NCBI RefSeq assembly: GCF_003058225.1
Contig: NZ_QBUG01000001.1
Span: forward strand, 1,178,001-1,242,000
Source of the DNA: Promicromonospora sp. AC04
GTDB lineage: Bacteria; Actinomycetota; Actinomycetes; Actinomycetales; Cellulomonadaceae
Direction of reading: 5' to 3'
Length of the DNA: 64,000 nt
Shown: positions 34,171 to 41,547 of the stretch, piece after piece
Numbering within the stretch: position 1 is the first letter of the stretch
Layout: each line of letters starts with the position of its first letter
The notes under the pieces: generated by a model
The model's input: the letters and a program-made list of their open reading frames with translations, nothing else
What the model was told of the DNA's origin: nothing
The model's database searches: none
Position numbers and translations under genes: made by a program

Positions 34171-34535
34171 GCACGGCCGCGAAGCAGCAGGGTGGGCCCC
34201 GCAAGGTCCGCTGGACCGTGCCCGCCGTCGACACCTCCGTGATCGCCTGGCTCGACGCCCAGGAGAACATCTCGCAGTCGGTACGACTGCTCATCCGGGA
34301 GGCCATCCAGCGCGACGGGTACATCGACGTCGTCTACAAGCCGGTCGAACAGCTACCCCGCCGCGACCGGTCGCAGGACGCGGGGCCGGTCGACGCGCGG
34401 CCCGTGGGCGACCCGGTTCCAGACCGGCCGGAGCAGCACGAGGAGCCGGCATCCGCGCCGGCCGGCGTATCCAAGGAGCCTGCACCTCCGGTGCAGGTGT
34501 CCGTCGACGAGATCATGGCCAGTACCCGGCGGTAG
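34167..34535 (+). CDS. ParR-like DNA-binding partition adaptor
   Basis: From GTG 34167 the product has 122 residues. Residues about 14-55 (KVRWTVPAVDTSVIAWLDAQ, SQSVRLLIREAIQRDGYID) fit a ribbon-helix-helix of the kind found in ParR/StbB adaptors of actin-like partition systems. The rest is an acidic, Pro-rich linker ending in VQVSVDEIMAS, a plausible filament-contacting tail. It lies 69 bases before the ParM-like gene. The start is set by coupling to the leader ORF; another in-frame GTG at 34092 is too close to the ribosome site. Confidence 0.65.
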   Translation: MSTAAKQQGGPRKVRWTVPAVDTSVIAWLDAQENISQSVRLLIREAIQRDGYIDVVYKPVEQLPRRDRSQDAGPVDARPVGDPVPDRPEQHEEPASAPAGVSKEPAPPVQVSVDEIMASTRR

Positions 34536-34604
34536 CCGGGCGGCCCTCGCTCACCAGCCAGACAGTGCGACACCATCCGTGAACGACATCAAGGGGTCGA
34601 AAGA

Positions 34605-35906
34605 ATGAGCAGCAGCGGCAACGACATCATCACGCTCACCGGCGGCATCGACGTCGGCAACGGCTACGTCAAGGGCGTCATCCAGAACACGAAGACCGCC
34701 GTGTTCGACGAGATCGACCTGCCCAGCGCAGTGGTCTCGACGTCACGCACCTCACCGAAGGTGCCCCTTGCCGACAGCGAAGCGTTCGCCGTGGTCACTG
34801 GCGACTTCTACAACCAGCTCGACTGCTCGCTCAGCACCCCGCTCGTGGCGGCTGCGGACCGACGCATCTTCGGCCGAGCTGCGCTGTCGGTCCGCGGCTC
34901 GAAGTTCACCGAGTTCGAGGTGATCGGCAAGCACTCCAAGGCCGACCAGGAGCTGTCAAAGGTGCTCGTGCTCGGCGTGTTCGCCGGCAAGGCGCTGCGT
35001 GATCACGTCACCACGCACGGCGCGCTGCCGGACCACGAGCTGCGCGTGCAGGTGCGCGCGGGACTCGCCCTGCCGATCTCCGAGTACGTCGCGCGGCGCC
35101 ATGCCTACGCCGCGGAGTTCACCGGCGCTCAGGGTGGCACGGACCGCACGGTGCACCTGGTGACGATCAAGAACTTCAGCACCCCGGTCTCGGTGCGCCT
35201 GGAGTTCATCGACGTGCAGGTGATGGCCGAGGGCGCCTCGGCGCAGTTCGCCATCACGGACAAGGGTGAGCTCCTGGCCCAGGCGCTCCTGCAGGACCTG
35301 CGAACTCGCGACGCCTCGCTCGTCGAGGGCGTCACGGCGGCCGACCTGGTCGCGGTCAAGAACACCATCGGCGTGGACGTGGGCGAAGGCACGGTGAACT
35401 TCCCCGTCTTCACCGGCGGGCGGTTCAACCCGGAAGCCGCAGCCACGCTCGAGGAGGGGTACGGAACAGCGCTGATGAACGCCATGGAGCGCATGAACGA
35501 GTCGGACTCCACCCTGCAGTTCTCCTCACGCAAGCAGCTGGCGGACTTCCTGCACGCGAGCCCGTCGGTGCTCCAGAGGTCGCGCCACGACCGCGCAGCA
35601 GGCTTCGTCGAGATCGAGGCCGGCTACCTGGTCGACGAGATCGTCTCCGCACTCGGCGACGTCCTCTCGCAGGCCGGTGCGACGACCGAGGTCGTCTACG
35701 TCTACGGCGGCGGCTCGGGCCCGATCAAGGACCTGCTGCACCCCGCTCTGCTCAAGGCATCCGGTGACGTGCCCGTGCTGTATCTGGACTCGAGCTACTC
35801 ACGCCACCTGAACCGTGAGGGCCTCTACATCGCGGCTCGCCACGTCGAGCAGAGCGCGCAGACGGCGCGCGCCGAGCAGACGAGGGAGCAGGCCACGGTG
35901 TGGTGA
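34605..35906 (+). CDS. parM: ParM/StbA-like actin-family ATPase
   Basis: A 433-residue actin-fold protein. Phosphate-1 is GGIDVGNGYVKG (residues 13-24), phosphate-2 is IGVDVGEGTVNFPVF near 255, and the adenosine loop is VYVYGGGSGPIKDL near 367. These are the ParM/StbA/Alp signatures. It should polymerise into filaments that push plasmid copies apart, using the adjacent ParR-like adaptor. AGGGG lies a few bases upstream of the ATG. Actinobacterial plasmids more often use ParA Walker ATPases, so an actin-type system is noteworthy here. Confidence 0.8.
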   Translation: MSSSGNDIITLTGGIDVGNGYVKGVIQNTKTAVFDEIDLPSAVVSTSRTSPKVPLADSEAFAVVTGDFYNQLDCSLSTPLVAAADRRIFGRAALSVRGSKFTEFEVIGKHSKADQELSKVLVLGVFAGKALRDHVTTHGALPDHELRVQVRAGLALPISEYVARRHAYAAEFTGAQGGTDRTVHLVTIKNFSTPVSVRLEFIDVQVMAEGASAQFAITDKGELLAQALLQDLRTRDASLVEGVTAADLVAVKNTIGVDVGEGTVNFPVFTGGRFNPEAAATLEEGYGTALMNAMERMNESDSTLQFSSRKQLADFLHASPSVLQRSRHDRAAGFVEIEAGYLVDEIVSALGDVLSQAGATTEVVYVYGGGSGPIKDLLHPALLKASGDVPVLYLDSSYSRHLNREGLYIAARHVEQSAQTARAEQTREQATVW

Positions 35907-36002
35907 GCGAGGACACGGACGGCGAGCAGACGAACGTGCCCCATGGCGGAGTACGAACGCATCGCGCTCGCCGGCGTCCGGACAAGCCGGGAGGACTGAA
36001 CG

Positions 36003-36263
36003 ATGACGATGATCGAGATGGGCAGCGACGAGCTGGTGACTCGCCAGTCGTCGTGGCGTGAGCGCTCAAGCTGTCTGGACGAGGATCCGGAGATCTTCTT
36101 CGCCGGTGGCGGGGTCAGCCGCACCGCGAAGAAGATCTGCGCGTCCTGCCCGGTGCGCGAGCAGTGTCTTGAGCTGAGTGTGCGCAACGACGAACGTTTC
36201 GGTATCTGGGGCGGTCTGACCTGGGCCGAGCGGAAAGCGCTGACGAAGCACCGCCCTACGTGA
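36003..36263 (+). CDS. WhiB-family iron-sulphur regulator
   Basis: The 86-residue protein has the WhiB cysteine set SSC..., ICASCPVREQCLE and the GIWGGLT turn, so it should bind a 4Fe-4S cluster and act with a sigma factor. Exactly four cysteines are visible (one at about 24, then C-x2-C-x5-C). GGAGG precedes ATG 36003. It lies 96 bases after the ParM stop and may be expressed with the partition operon. Plasmid- and phage-encoded WhiB proteins are known to alter host transcription. Confidence 0.88.
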   Translation: MTMIEMGSDELVTRQSSWRERSSCLDEDPEIFFAGGGVSRTAKKICASCPVREQCLELSVRNDERFGIWGGLTWAERKALTKHRPT

Positions 36264-36336
36264 GAGGAACAGCCCCGGTCCACGCGCTGACTGCCCGCTC
36301 GGACGAGAGGTCGAGCCCGAAGGAGCAGGAGAAAAG

Positions 36337-36380
36337 AAGACCCCACCGTACGGAGCATGTGCTCCGTACGGTGGGGTCTT
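36337..36380. terminator. Bidirectional terminator with 21-bp arms
   Basis: The arms at 36337-36357 and 36360-36380 are perfectly complementary over 21 bases (AAGACCCCACCGTACGGAGCA on the left is mirrored on the right) with a TG loop. AAAAGAAG on the left and TCTT on the right give T-tracts in both directions. It separates the convergent WhiB gene (ends 36263) and the minus-strand gene ending at 36386. Confidence 0.9.
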
Positions 36381-36385
36381 CGATG

Positions 36386-36691
36386 TCAGCTCGCACTCCT
36401 GCGCTTGAGGTGTGGGTCGCTCTCGACCAGGTGCTCCGGCGGGTCCAGCTGGACCCGTTTGCCGTCGAGGACGACCTCCGTGACCCAGCTGTAGCCGAGG
36501 ATGGCCGGGTCGGTGCGACGTTCTGCTGGGGTTTCTGCGATCTCGACGATTCGCTTCCAGTGCCAGTCGGGCATGCCCGCCCTGACCCACTCCTTGCTCG
36601 TGACCTCGCCGAAGGCGTGAAGAGACAGGGTCAGGGCCTGGAGACCGGGCTCGTCCTTGACGTCTACCCAGGTCGTTCGTGGCTCAGTCAC
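36386..36691 (-). CDS. Hypothetical protein, 101 aa
   Basis: The product (MTEPRTTWVDVKDEPGLQAL...) is mixed alpha/beta and rich in Trp (DWHWKRIVEIAE, YSWVTEVVLDG). Its ATG overlaps the end of the NADAR gene by 8 bases, so the two are probably coupled. No family is recognised, but a partner role for the NADAR enzyme is possible. Confidence 0.55.
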   Translation of the reverse strand: MTEPRTTWVDVKDEPGLQALTLSLHAFGEVTSKEWVRAGMPDWHWKRIVEIAETPAERRTDPAILGYSWVTEVVLDGKRVQLDPPEHLVESDPHLKRRSAS

Positions 36692-37163
36692 GGGAGACTC
36701 CCTCGACCGTCGAGAGGTGCGCCCGGACGGCCATCGTCAGTTCGCCCAGCATGTTCGCCCCAGGCACGGGCTCGTGCCTGGGGCAGAAGCACGAGCCCCA
36801 GAACTGGTCGTGCCAGTGGTTGGTCTCGACGAGCTCGAGATCGCCGGTGTCGACGAGGCGCTGGGCGAGGCCGGGCAGCGCGTACTTCGCGGTGAGCACG
36901 CGTTGCATGGCCCAGACCCGGACGCCGGTGTCCCAGCCTGGCCGGAGCGCCACCCGACGACCCTGCCGCTTCGCCAGGGACGGCGTAGGTGCCGCGAGAA
37001 CGTCTCTCTGCTCGGCGGGATCGAGGGTCTTGAGGGCGTTGAACGCGTGCTCGCCGGAGGCAGCCTCGCCCCCGAGCTGGGGAACGAAGAAGGGCGTCTC
37101 GTCGAAGTTCGAGAGGAACCCAAGTGGGCCCGAGAACATCGGTGTGGAGTCGTGCTGCGTCAA
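36684..37163 (-). CDS. NADAR-domain protein (YbiA/RibX-like)
   Basis: The start is set at TTG 37163 because a perfect GAGGTGA site ends 5 bases upstream; ATG 37244 lies inside a terminator hairpin. The 159-residue product shows the NADAR signatures GPLGFLSNF, GEHAFNALK, GRRVALRPGWD and NHWHDQFWG. Members act on riboflavin-pathway intermediates as N-glycosidases, or remove ADP-ribose from nucleobases. Some counteract DarT-like ADP-ribosylation and occur in phages and defence loci. No DarT gene is visible here. It is followed by the coupled gene at 36386. Confidence 0.75.
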   Translation of the reverse strand: MTQHDSTPMFSGPLGFLSNFDETPFFVPQLGGEAASGEHAFNALKTLDPAEQRDVLAAPTPSLAKRQGRRVALRPGWDTGVRVWAMQRVLTAKYALPGLAQRLVDTGDLELVETNHWHDQFWGSCFCPRHEPVPGANMLGELTMAVRAHLSTVEGVSRD

Positions 37164-37206
37164 AGCAATCACCTCAGGAGTCGTTGGTGGGTTCGTCCCA
37201 AGACCC

Positions 37207-37225
37207 GGATCAGCTGCGCTGATCA
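37207..37225 (-). repeat. CCGGATC palindrome, copy b
   Basis: GGATCAGC-TGC-GCTGATCA lies between the terminator 37235-37276 and the NADAR start, about 45 bases upstream of it. The minus-strand loop is GCA, closed by C-G. Confidence 0.7.
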
Positions 37226-37234
37226 CAACGAAAA

Positions 37235-37276
37235 CAGACCCCACCGGGAGAGCGCAGGCTCTGCCGGTGGGGTCTG
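37235..37276 (-). terminator. Terminator of the gene at 37295-37618
   Basis: CAGACCCCACCGG (37235-37247) pairs with CCGGTGGGGTCTG (37264-37276), and an inner AGAGC/GCTCT extends the fold. On the minus strand it is followed by TTTTCGTTG. It begins 19 bases past the stop at 37295. Confidence 0.85.
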
Positions 37277-37294
37277 CGGTGCGAGCGCGTTAAC

Positions 37295-37618
37295 TCAGCT
37301 CCTGCGCTCGATGCGTGTGGCCCCGCTACCTTCCTGGAGCCCGGTGGCCAGGTCGTACCAGAGGCCGCTGCGGAGTCTGACGAGGGTCCTGGCCGGGCGA
37401 GCCAGCCACCGCCCGGTGACCGATGGATGGTGACGACGCTCGACGATCGTGCTGACGGCGACGGACTCGTCGATGTTCTCGTCCCGGACCCACTTCGTGC
37501 CGCCGTCGCGGGGGTCGGCCGGCACCTGCTTCATGTGCGCAGGGTGGTCGAGGTTGCGCTTGACGACGACGCGATCGCCGATCTGCAGGTCACCAAGGGG
37601 GGTGCTCACGCTCGACAT
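37295..37618 (-). CDS. Hypothetical protein, 107 aa
   Basis: The N-terminus (LGDLQIGDRVVVKRNLDHPA) has an SH3-like or KOW-like beta opening, and the rest is basic with WLARPARTLVRL. It starts at ATG 37618, 23 bases after the stop of the upstream gene at 37642, so the two are likely co-transcribed. No family is recognised. Confidence 0.5.
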   Translation of the reverse strand: MSSVSTPLGDLQIGDRVVVKRNLDHPAHMKQVPADPRDGGTKWVRDENIDESVAVSTIVERRHHPSVTGRWLARPARTLVRLRSGLWYDLATGLQEGSGATRIERRS

Positions 37619-37641
37619 GGTGGAGTCCTTCCTCGTGTGCT

Positions 37642-37938
37642 TCAGACGACTGCCGCTTCGGGCGTCGCTGTTGGGCCGGTCTCGCCGCGGACAAGATCGG
37701 CGAGTGCCCGCGAGTAGCGTTGTGAGGCGAGCTCGACGGCTGCTTGCTCGCCCAGGTCGTGCCTGCCCGGGACGCTCCCGGCCTCGTCCATCGCCTGGAT
37801 GGCGGCGGCGAGACGCAGGCGTGCTCGGGCTTCTGCTCGACGCAAGGCGGGATGGCGCTCGGCCATCACGGCGAGCCTGAAGGTCGTGGCGACATCTTCG
37901 ACGGACGCGGCATCGGCGTCCTGCTGGTCCGCGGTCAT
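37642..37938 (-). CDS. Hypothetical protein, 98 aa
   Basis: A highly helical, Ala/Glu/Arg-rich small protein (RRAEARARLRLAAAIQAMDE) with an acidic N-terminus. AGGAG lies just upstream of ATG 37938. No family is recognised. It belongs to the minus-strand accessory block of small genes. Confidence 0.5.
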   Translation of the reverse strand: MTADQQDADAASVEDVATTFRLAVMAERHPALRRAEARARLRLAAAIQAMDEAGSVPGRHDLGEQAAVELASQRYSRALADLVRGETGPTATPEAAVV

Positions 37939-38099
37939 GTCTGTGCTCCTTGGTATTGGTCGAGCCGCGACGGCCCCTGTATCCCAGAGGTCTGCTCGAG
38001 CCGGGTCAGCTCACGGGTGAGCACCCCTCCAGAGAGCGAGATCCTCATGACTGGATCGCGTCGGTTCGATCACCTGGGGGTTCATACTCCGTCCGGAGG

Positions 38100-38618
38100 T
38101 CACCACCAGTGCCGGAAGATGTACCTGCCCCGGGGCAGCTCGCCCCGGCGGATGAGGTCGGCCAGGATGCCCTCCAGCGACGGTGTGAAGGCGAGGTCGG
38201 CGTCGAACCGGTCCGGGAAGACGGCGCCCGCCAGGTCGGTGGTCTCCGGCGCGTCTGCCTGGACGGTGACCTTCGTGGGGTCGGTGCTGACGGAGATGCT
38301 CAGCCAGTAGTCGAGCTGTGTCATCCCGGTCCTCGTGACACTCTCCTGTCGAAGACGGTCGTATCCGAGGTAGACCTCGGTCCGGTCGAAGTCGTGCAGC
38401 GCCTGTTCGTAGTGGTCGTCGGACTCCAGCTCGTAGAGCTTCACGCTGTCGTTGGGCAACGACTCCTGATCTCGCTGGCAGCCTCGCAGCGAGCTGTAGG
38501 GCTTGCCGTAGACACGTTCGGCGATCGTCTCGATCGGGATGGAGCCGTTGTCCTGAGTGGCACAGTGCGCGTGTGGCTCGAGGACGTAATACCTGTGGGC
38601 GATGTAGGTGGTGTCCAT
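38100..38618 (-). CDS. Hypothetical protein, 172 aa
   Basis: It starts MDTTYIAHRYYVLEPHAHCA at 38618, 7 bases after the stop of the upstream gene. The sequence is acidic with several Tyr and Asp residues (SVKLYELESDDHYEQALHDF, RTEVYLGYDRL) and a basic C-terminus ending in YIFRHWW. It resembles plasmid-specific small proteins of unknown role. Confidence 0.5.
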   Translation of the reverse strand: MDTTYIAHRYYVLEPHAHCATQDNGSIPIETIAERVYGKPYSSLRGCQRDQESLPNDSVKLYELESDDHYEQALHDFDRTEVYLGYDRLRQESVTRTGMTQLDYWLSISVSTDPTKVTVQADAPETTDLAGAVFPDRFDADLAFTPSLEGILADLIRRGELPRGRYIFRHWW

Positions 38619-38625
38619 CGGGGGC

Positions 38626-39012
38626 TCAGCGCAGTTCGATCCGCTTGCCGCGCGCGAGCTCCGCGCCGGAGACGACGATCCGTTGGCCGCCGACCGGGTA
38701 GCTCGGGTGGTCGGACGACACGACAGCACAGGTCCAGGAACCAGGGTGGCGCCGCCGTGGCAGGGGCTCCTGGTCGACGCCGTCGGGCAGCGCGTCACGC
38801 CGGTACTCGATGGGTACGACCACAACCCGGTACCGGCGATCGGTGCGCGGCTCGATCCAGGGCAGCTCGATGAGCAGGTCCTGGGGCCAGCCCGAGATCG
38901 TGACCGGCAGCGTGGACAGGCAGTAGTTGATCGAGCCGGCCGGGGCCGCGGCGAGCCGCGCCTGCTCCTGGTCGACGGTCTCGACGAAGCCGATGCGTTC
39001 GAGGAAAGCCAT
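38626..39012 (-). CDS. Hypothetical protein, 128 aa
   Basis: It starts MAFLERIGFVETVDQEQARL at 39012 behind AAGGAG. Beta-rich segments (TLPVTISGWPQDLLIELPW, RYRVVVVPIEY) suggest a compact domain. It lies between two co-directional genes with gaps of 25 and 7 bases, so it is part of an operon from 39501 to 38100. No family is recognised. Confidence 0.5.
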   Translation of the reverse strand: MAFLERIGFVETVDQEQARLAAAPAGSINYCLSTLPVTISGWPQDLLIELPWIEPRTDRRYRVVVVPIEYRRDALPDGVDQEPLPRRRHPGSWTCAVVSSDHPSYPVGGQRIVVSGAELARGKRIELR

Positions 39013-39037
39013 GGTGGTCAGAGCTCCTTGTTGTAGG

Positions 39038-39370
39038 TCAGGCGACCGCGCGGTGCACCAGCACCAGGCGCGAGCCGGGGGTCGGGAACAGCCCGTGCTC
39101 CGCGGTCGAGACGAACGCGATGCCCACTGGCGAGATGTGTGTTCCGATGACCGCAGCCATCCCCGGACGTTCATCCCGGTCCGGATGCAGGTCACGCACG
39201 GCCACCAGGTCGCCGGCGCGCAGCAGGCGGGCGCTCTTGCCGCCCAGGAGCCTGTGCCGCCCGGTCGAGCGGTAGACGAGGTCGAGGAAACCCGGGGCGG
39301 GGTCCTGGAACCACTCACGGAAGGCGGGGGTGAGGGTGTCCACCTCGTCCCCGCTGGTCGTGGTGCGCAT
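39038..39370 (-). CDS. Hypothetical protein, 110 aa
   Basis: It starts MRTTTSGDEVDTLTPAFREW at 39370. A basic region (RSTGRHRLLGGKSARLLRAG) precedes a beta-rich C-terminal half (MAAVIGTHISPVGIAFVS, SRLVLVHRAVA). It lies 11 bases after the stop of the small zinc-ribbon gene. No family is recognised. Confidence 0.5.
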   Translation of the reverse strand: MRTTTSGDEVDTLTPAFREWFQDPAPGFLDLVYRSTGRHRLLGGKSARLLRAGDLVAVRDLHPDRDERPGMAAVIGTHISPVGIAFVSTAEHGLFPTPGSRLVLVHRAVA

Positions 39371-39381
39371 CCCGCCGCGTC

Positions 39382-39501
39382 TCAGCGGGTCTCGCTGTAA
39401 CCGCATTCGGGGCACGTGTGGGAGACGTCCTTGCGAGAGCGGACGCCCGAGGCGCTCGACTCCATCGGGACGCCGTCGTTCGGGCAGGTGAAGCTGGGCA
39501 T
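39382..39501 (-). CDS. 39-residue zinc-ribbon protein
   Basis: It encodes MPSFTCPNDGVPMESSASG followed by VRSRKDVSHTCPECGYSETR. One Cys (CPND) and the CPEC pair give three cysteines plus Asp/His candidates, a small zinc ribbon like those of rubredoxin-type or transcription-factor ribbons. AGGAGG lies 6 bases upstream of ATG 39501. It heads the operon 39501-38100 and sits directly below palindrome copy c. Confidence 0.6.
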   Translation of the reverse strand: MPSFTCPNDGVPMESSASGVRSRKDVSHTCPECGYSETR

Positions 39502-39546
39502 GATGGCCTCCTGGAGAGCGTGAAGATGTCCTTCAGCTCCAGGTCC

Positions 39547-39565
39547 GGATCAGCTCCGCTGATCC
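39547..39565 (-). repeat. CCGGATC palindrome, copy c
   Basis: GGATCAGC-TCC-GCTGATCC, preceded by CC, has perfect 8-bp arms. It lies 46 bases upstream of the zinc-ribbon start at 39501 and below the hairpin at 39608-39653. The minus-strand loop is GGA. Confidence 0.75.
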
Positions 39566-39607
39566 ACGCCTCTCGCCCCTGAGAAGATCCGGGTGCCGGA
39601 GAAAGAC

Positions 39608-39653
39608 GCACCCCGTCGCGACTGCCGCCGTGGGCAGGGGCGCAACGGGGTGC
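39608..39653 (-). terminator. Nested hairpin upstream of the 39501 operon
   Basis: GCACCCCGT (39608-39616) pairs with ACGGGGTGC (39645-39653), and an inner CTGCC/GGCAG extends it. It lies between the gene ending at 39860 and the operon starting at 39501 and probably terminates the former. Confidence 0.65.
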
Positions 39654-39859
39654 TGTTGGAAACCGGTGCCACGGAGATCTCCAGGAGCGCGCCACGGTGA
39701 TCGTCCGTGACGCTCAGGAATCGAACCTGTTCCGTGGTCGGTCCGCACGGTTGGCCACTGGCGCGCACCGAGGATCGGTCGGTGCGCTGCGGGATCGAAC
39801 CGCTCCGTGCGGAAGTCTTGGTCAGGGCCGGCCGACCGGTGACGACTCCCGGTGGACGA

Positions 39860-40294
39860 TCACCACGTGTGCTTGCGCTGGTAGCCGATCGACACCAGGC
39901 ACCCGAGCAGGATGTCGAGCGCTTCGCCTGGAAGAGCCTTGCGCGAGAACCGCATGTCACGGCCGAGGTGCTTGTACCAGGTCCCCCGGATGCCAGACGC
40001 GAAGTGCTCGAAGTTCATCGGACAGCCGGAGGAGGTGCCACCAGACGGCGGCATCTGCGTGCTGGGGTCGTTGTCCCGCCAGTCCACGGTCTCAGCGTGG
40101 ATCCCGCCGTCGCACCAGCAGTAGTCCCTGATGGCGAAGATCTCGTTCTGGAACCACCCTGCAGCGTTACCACCGATACCCCACTGGCCGATCGGCTCGC
40201 CGGAGCGCGCGTCGGGCAGCCCGGCAACCGCCCCGCCGAGGAACGCGACAGCCGCCTCGAGCTCGCGGTCCTGGACCCACTCACGCTCGGCCAC
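39860..40294 (-). CDS. Hypothetical protein, 144 aa
   Basis: The product (MAEREWVQDRELEAAVAFLG...) is rich in Gly and Trp, with two cysteines close together (DYCWCDGGIHAET) and a third downstream (SGCPMNFEH). It is probably a soluble metal-binding or enzyme-like domain. The start follows the upstream stop at 40301 by 6 bases. I recognise no family, although the FEHFASGIRGTWYKHLGRD segment looks well folded. Confidence 0.5.
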   Translation of the reverse strand: MAEREWVQDRELEAAVAFLGGAVAGLPDARSGEPIGQWGIGGNAAGWFQNEIFAIRDYCWCDGGIHAETVDWRDNDPSTQMPPSGGTSSGCPMNFEHFASGIRGTWYKHLGRDMRFSRKALPGEALDILLGCLVSIGYQRKHTW

Positions 40295-40300
40295 GGCTAC

Positions 40301-40522
40301 TCACCACCATCCGATCACCATGGCCCGGTGGTGCCCGGCGGGCTGATCGCCCGGTTGCTCCGCGTCCTCCGGGGAGAGTTCTGCCGCCCTCAGCCCGAAG
40401 TGCTGGATGAGCGACCGAGCGATGTCGTCAGCCATGGGCTCGGTCGTGGGATCGAGGGTGGTTTCGATCGCCTCGGCGATGGTGGCTGCCATGTGTTCCT
40501 GCAGCTCAGACTGCTTGCTCAT
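40301..40522 (-). CDS. Hypothetical protein, 73 aa
   Basis: It starts MSKQSELQEHMAATIAEAIE at 40522 behind GAGAGGA. The first 45 residues are helical and acidic and the tail is short and His/Gly-rich. It is the first gene of a pair with 39860-40294. No family is recognised. Confidence 0.5.
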   Translation of the reverse strand: MSKQSELQEHMAATIAEAIETTLDPTTEPMADDIARSLIQHFGLRAAELSPEDAEQPGDQPAGHHRAMVIGWW

Positions 40523-40613
40523 GAAGGGTCCTCTCGGGAAATCGCCTCGCGGCCGGGCTGGGTCTGCGCGCACGAGGCTTCGTGGCCGTTGGTACGGACT
40601 TGGGGAGAAGAGA

Positions 40614-40654
40614 GATCCCCGTCCGAGGAGCGCAAGGCTTCTCGGACGGGGATC
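40614..40654 (-). terminator. Terminator between SSB and the gene pair at 40522
   Basis: GATCCCCGTCCGAG (40614-40627) pairs perfectly with CTCGGACGGGGATC (40641-40654), a 14-bp stem with a 13-nt loop. It lies about 120 bases past the ssb stop at 40774. On the minus strand CTCTCTTCTC follows. Confidence 0.85.
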
Positions 40655-40773
40655 GGTTTCGACGCGGTATTCAGTTGTCGGTAATCAGTTGTGCAACGCG
40701 GCCTGGACCGGGCCCGGGAGGTGCTTCCATCCAGGCGACGGTCGTCGCTCGTGGCGGGCTGTCTCGCGGGCTT

Positions 40774-41259
40774 CTATGCCCCGAAGGGGAGCTGCTCGTC
40801 CTGGACGGCGCTGGCGGCCGCCGGCTGGGCGGCCGGCGCTACGGCGAGGGCGGGCTCGCGCCGGATGGCCTGGTTCTCCGCCTCCGCGGTGACGACGCGC
40901 TCGGCCAGGCGCGCCTGGGTGACCGAGCGCGGCTCGAGGAAGGTGATGTCCTCTGCGGTCACCTTGAGGTCGAAGATCTGCTCGCCGTTCTTCGAGTAGC
41001 GGTCCATCCGCAGTGTGTAGCCGACGGCGACCAGGTCTCCCTTGTGGATGTTCGAGTAGGGGCCCAGGCCCTGGGTCTGCGAGCGGACGAAAGCCTCGAC
41101 GGGGATGCCGTCGGACTGGCGCTCGTTCTGCGCGTTCGTGTAGTTGCGGTCGGCGAAGACCGTGAAGAGGACCTTCTTGGAGCCGTCCTTGTTCTCGAAG
41201 ACCTTCGGGTCATTCGCGAGGCGTCCGACGACGGTTCCGTTGTTGCGGGGGTTCGACAT
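40774..41259 (-). CDS. ssb: Single-stranded DNA-binding protein
   Basis: A 161-residue SSB. The OB fold covers residues 1-110 (NNGTVVGRLANDPKVFENKD, VLFTVFADRNY, IPVEAFVRSQ, GDLVAVGYTLRMD). An Ala/Pro-rich linker and the acidic tip DEQLPFGA follow, a variant of the DDxIPF protein-docking tail that recruits replication and repair proteins. AGGAGC precedes ATG 41259. It should coat ssDNA during replication and conjugative transfer of the element. It lies between two terminators, in a region with four CCGGATC-type palindromes or relatives upstream. Confidence 0.88.
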   Translation of the reverse strand: MSNPRNNGTVVGRLANDPKVFENKDGSKKVLFTVFADRNYTNAQNERQSDGIPVEAFVRSQTQGLGPYSNIHKGDLVAVGYTLRMDRYSKNGEQIFDLKVTAEDITFLEPRSVTQARLAERVVTAEAENQAIRREPALAVAPAAQPAAASAVQDEQLPFGA

Positions 41260-41362
41260 GTTGATGCTCCTCGGGTACGCGAGAGCGCGCGGTCGATGTC
41301 GTCGATCCGCGCGCGATGGGTTGGTTGAGCTGTTCGGGTTGCCTGTCGAACCACCGTCCGGT

Positions 41363-41375
41363 CAGCTCCGCTGAG
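41363..41375 (-). repeat. CCGGATC palindrome, copy d (degenerate)
   Basis: TCAGC-TCC-GCTGA with flanking CCGG and GCAG retains the core and the GGA minus-strand loop but has lost the outer GGATC arm. It lies 104 bases upstream of ssb. A further relative, ATCAGC-GTCT-GCTGAT, occurs at 41403-41418. Confidence 0.5.
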
Positions 41376-41447
41376 CAGACGACGATCGTCGTGACGAGCC
41401 GCATCAGCGTCTGCTGATCTAGCGTTCCTGCATGCAATCGCCCTTCC

Positions 41448-41466
41448 GGATCGACTTCGTCGATCC
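41448..41466 (-). repeat. CCGGATC palindrome, copy f
   Basis: GGATCGAC-TTC-GTCGATCC, preceded by CC, has perfect 8-bp arms. Positions 6-7 of the arm differ from copy c (GA for AG) with compensating changes on the other side. The minus-strand loop is GAA. It lies upstream of ssb and downstream of the gene ending at 41548. Confidence 0.75.
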
Positions 41467-41547
41467 CAGAACCGCTCACTGCACAAGCCGAGCACCAGCG
41501 CAGTGGTTGCATCCGACGGTCCCTGTCCGCACGCCGGTCGACACCGG

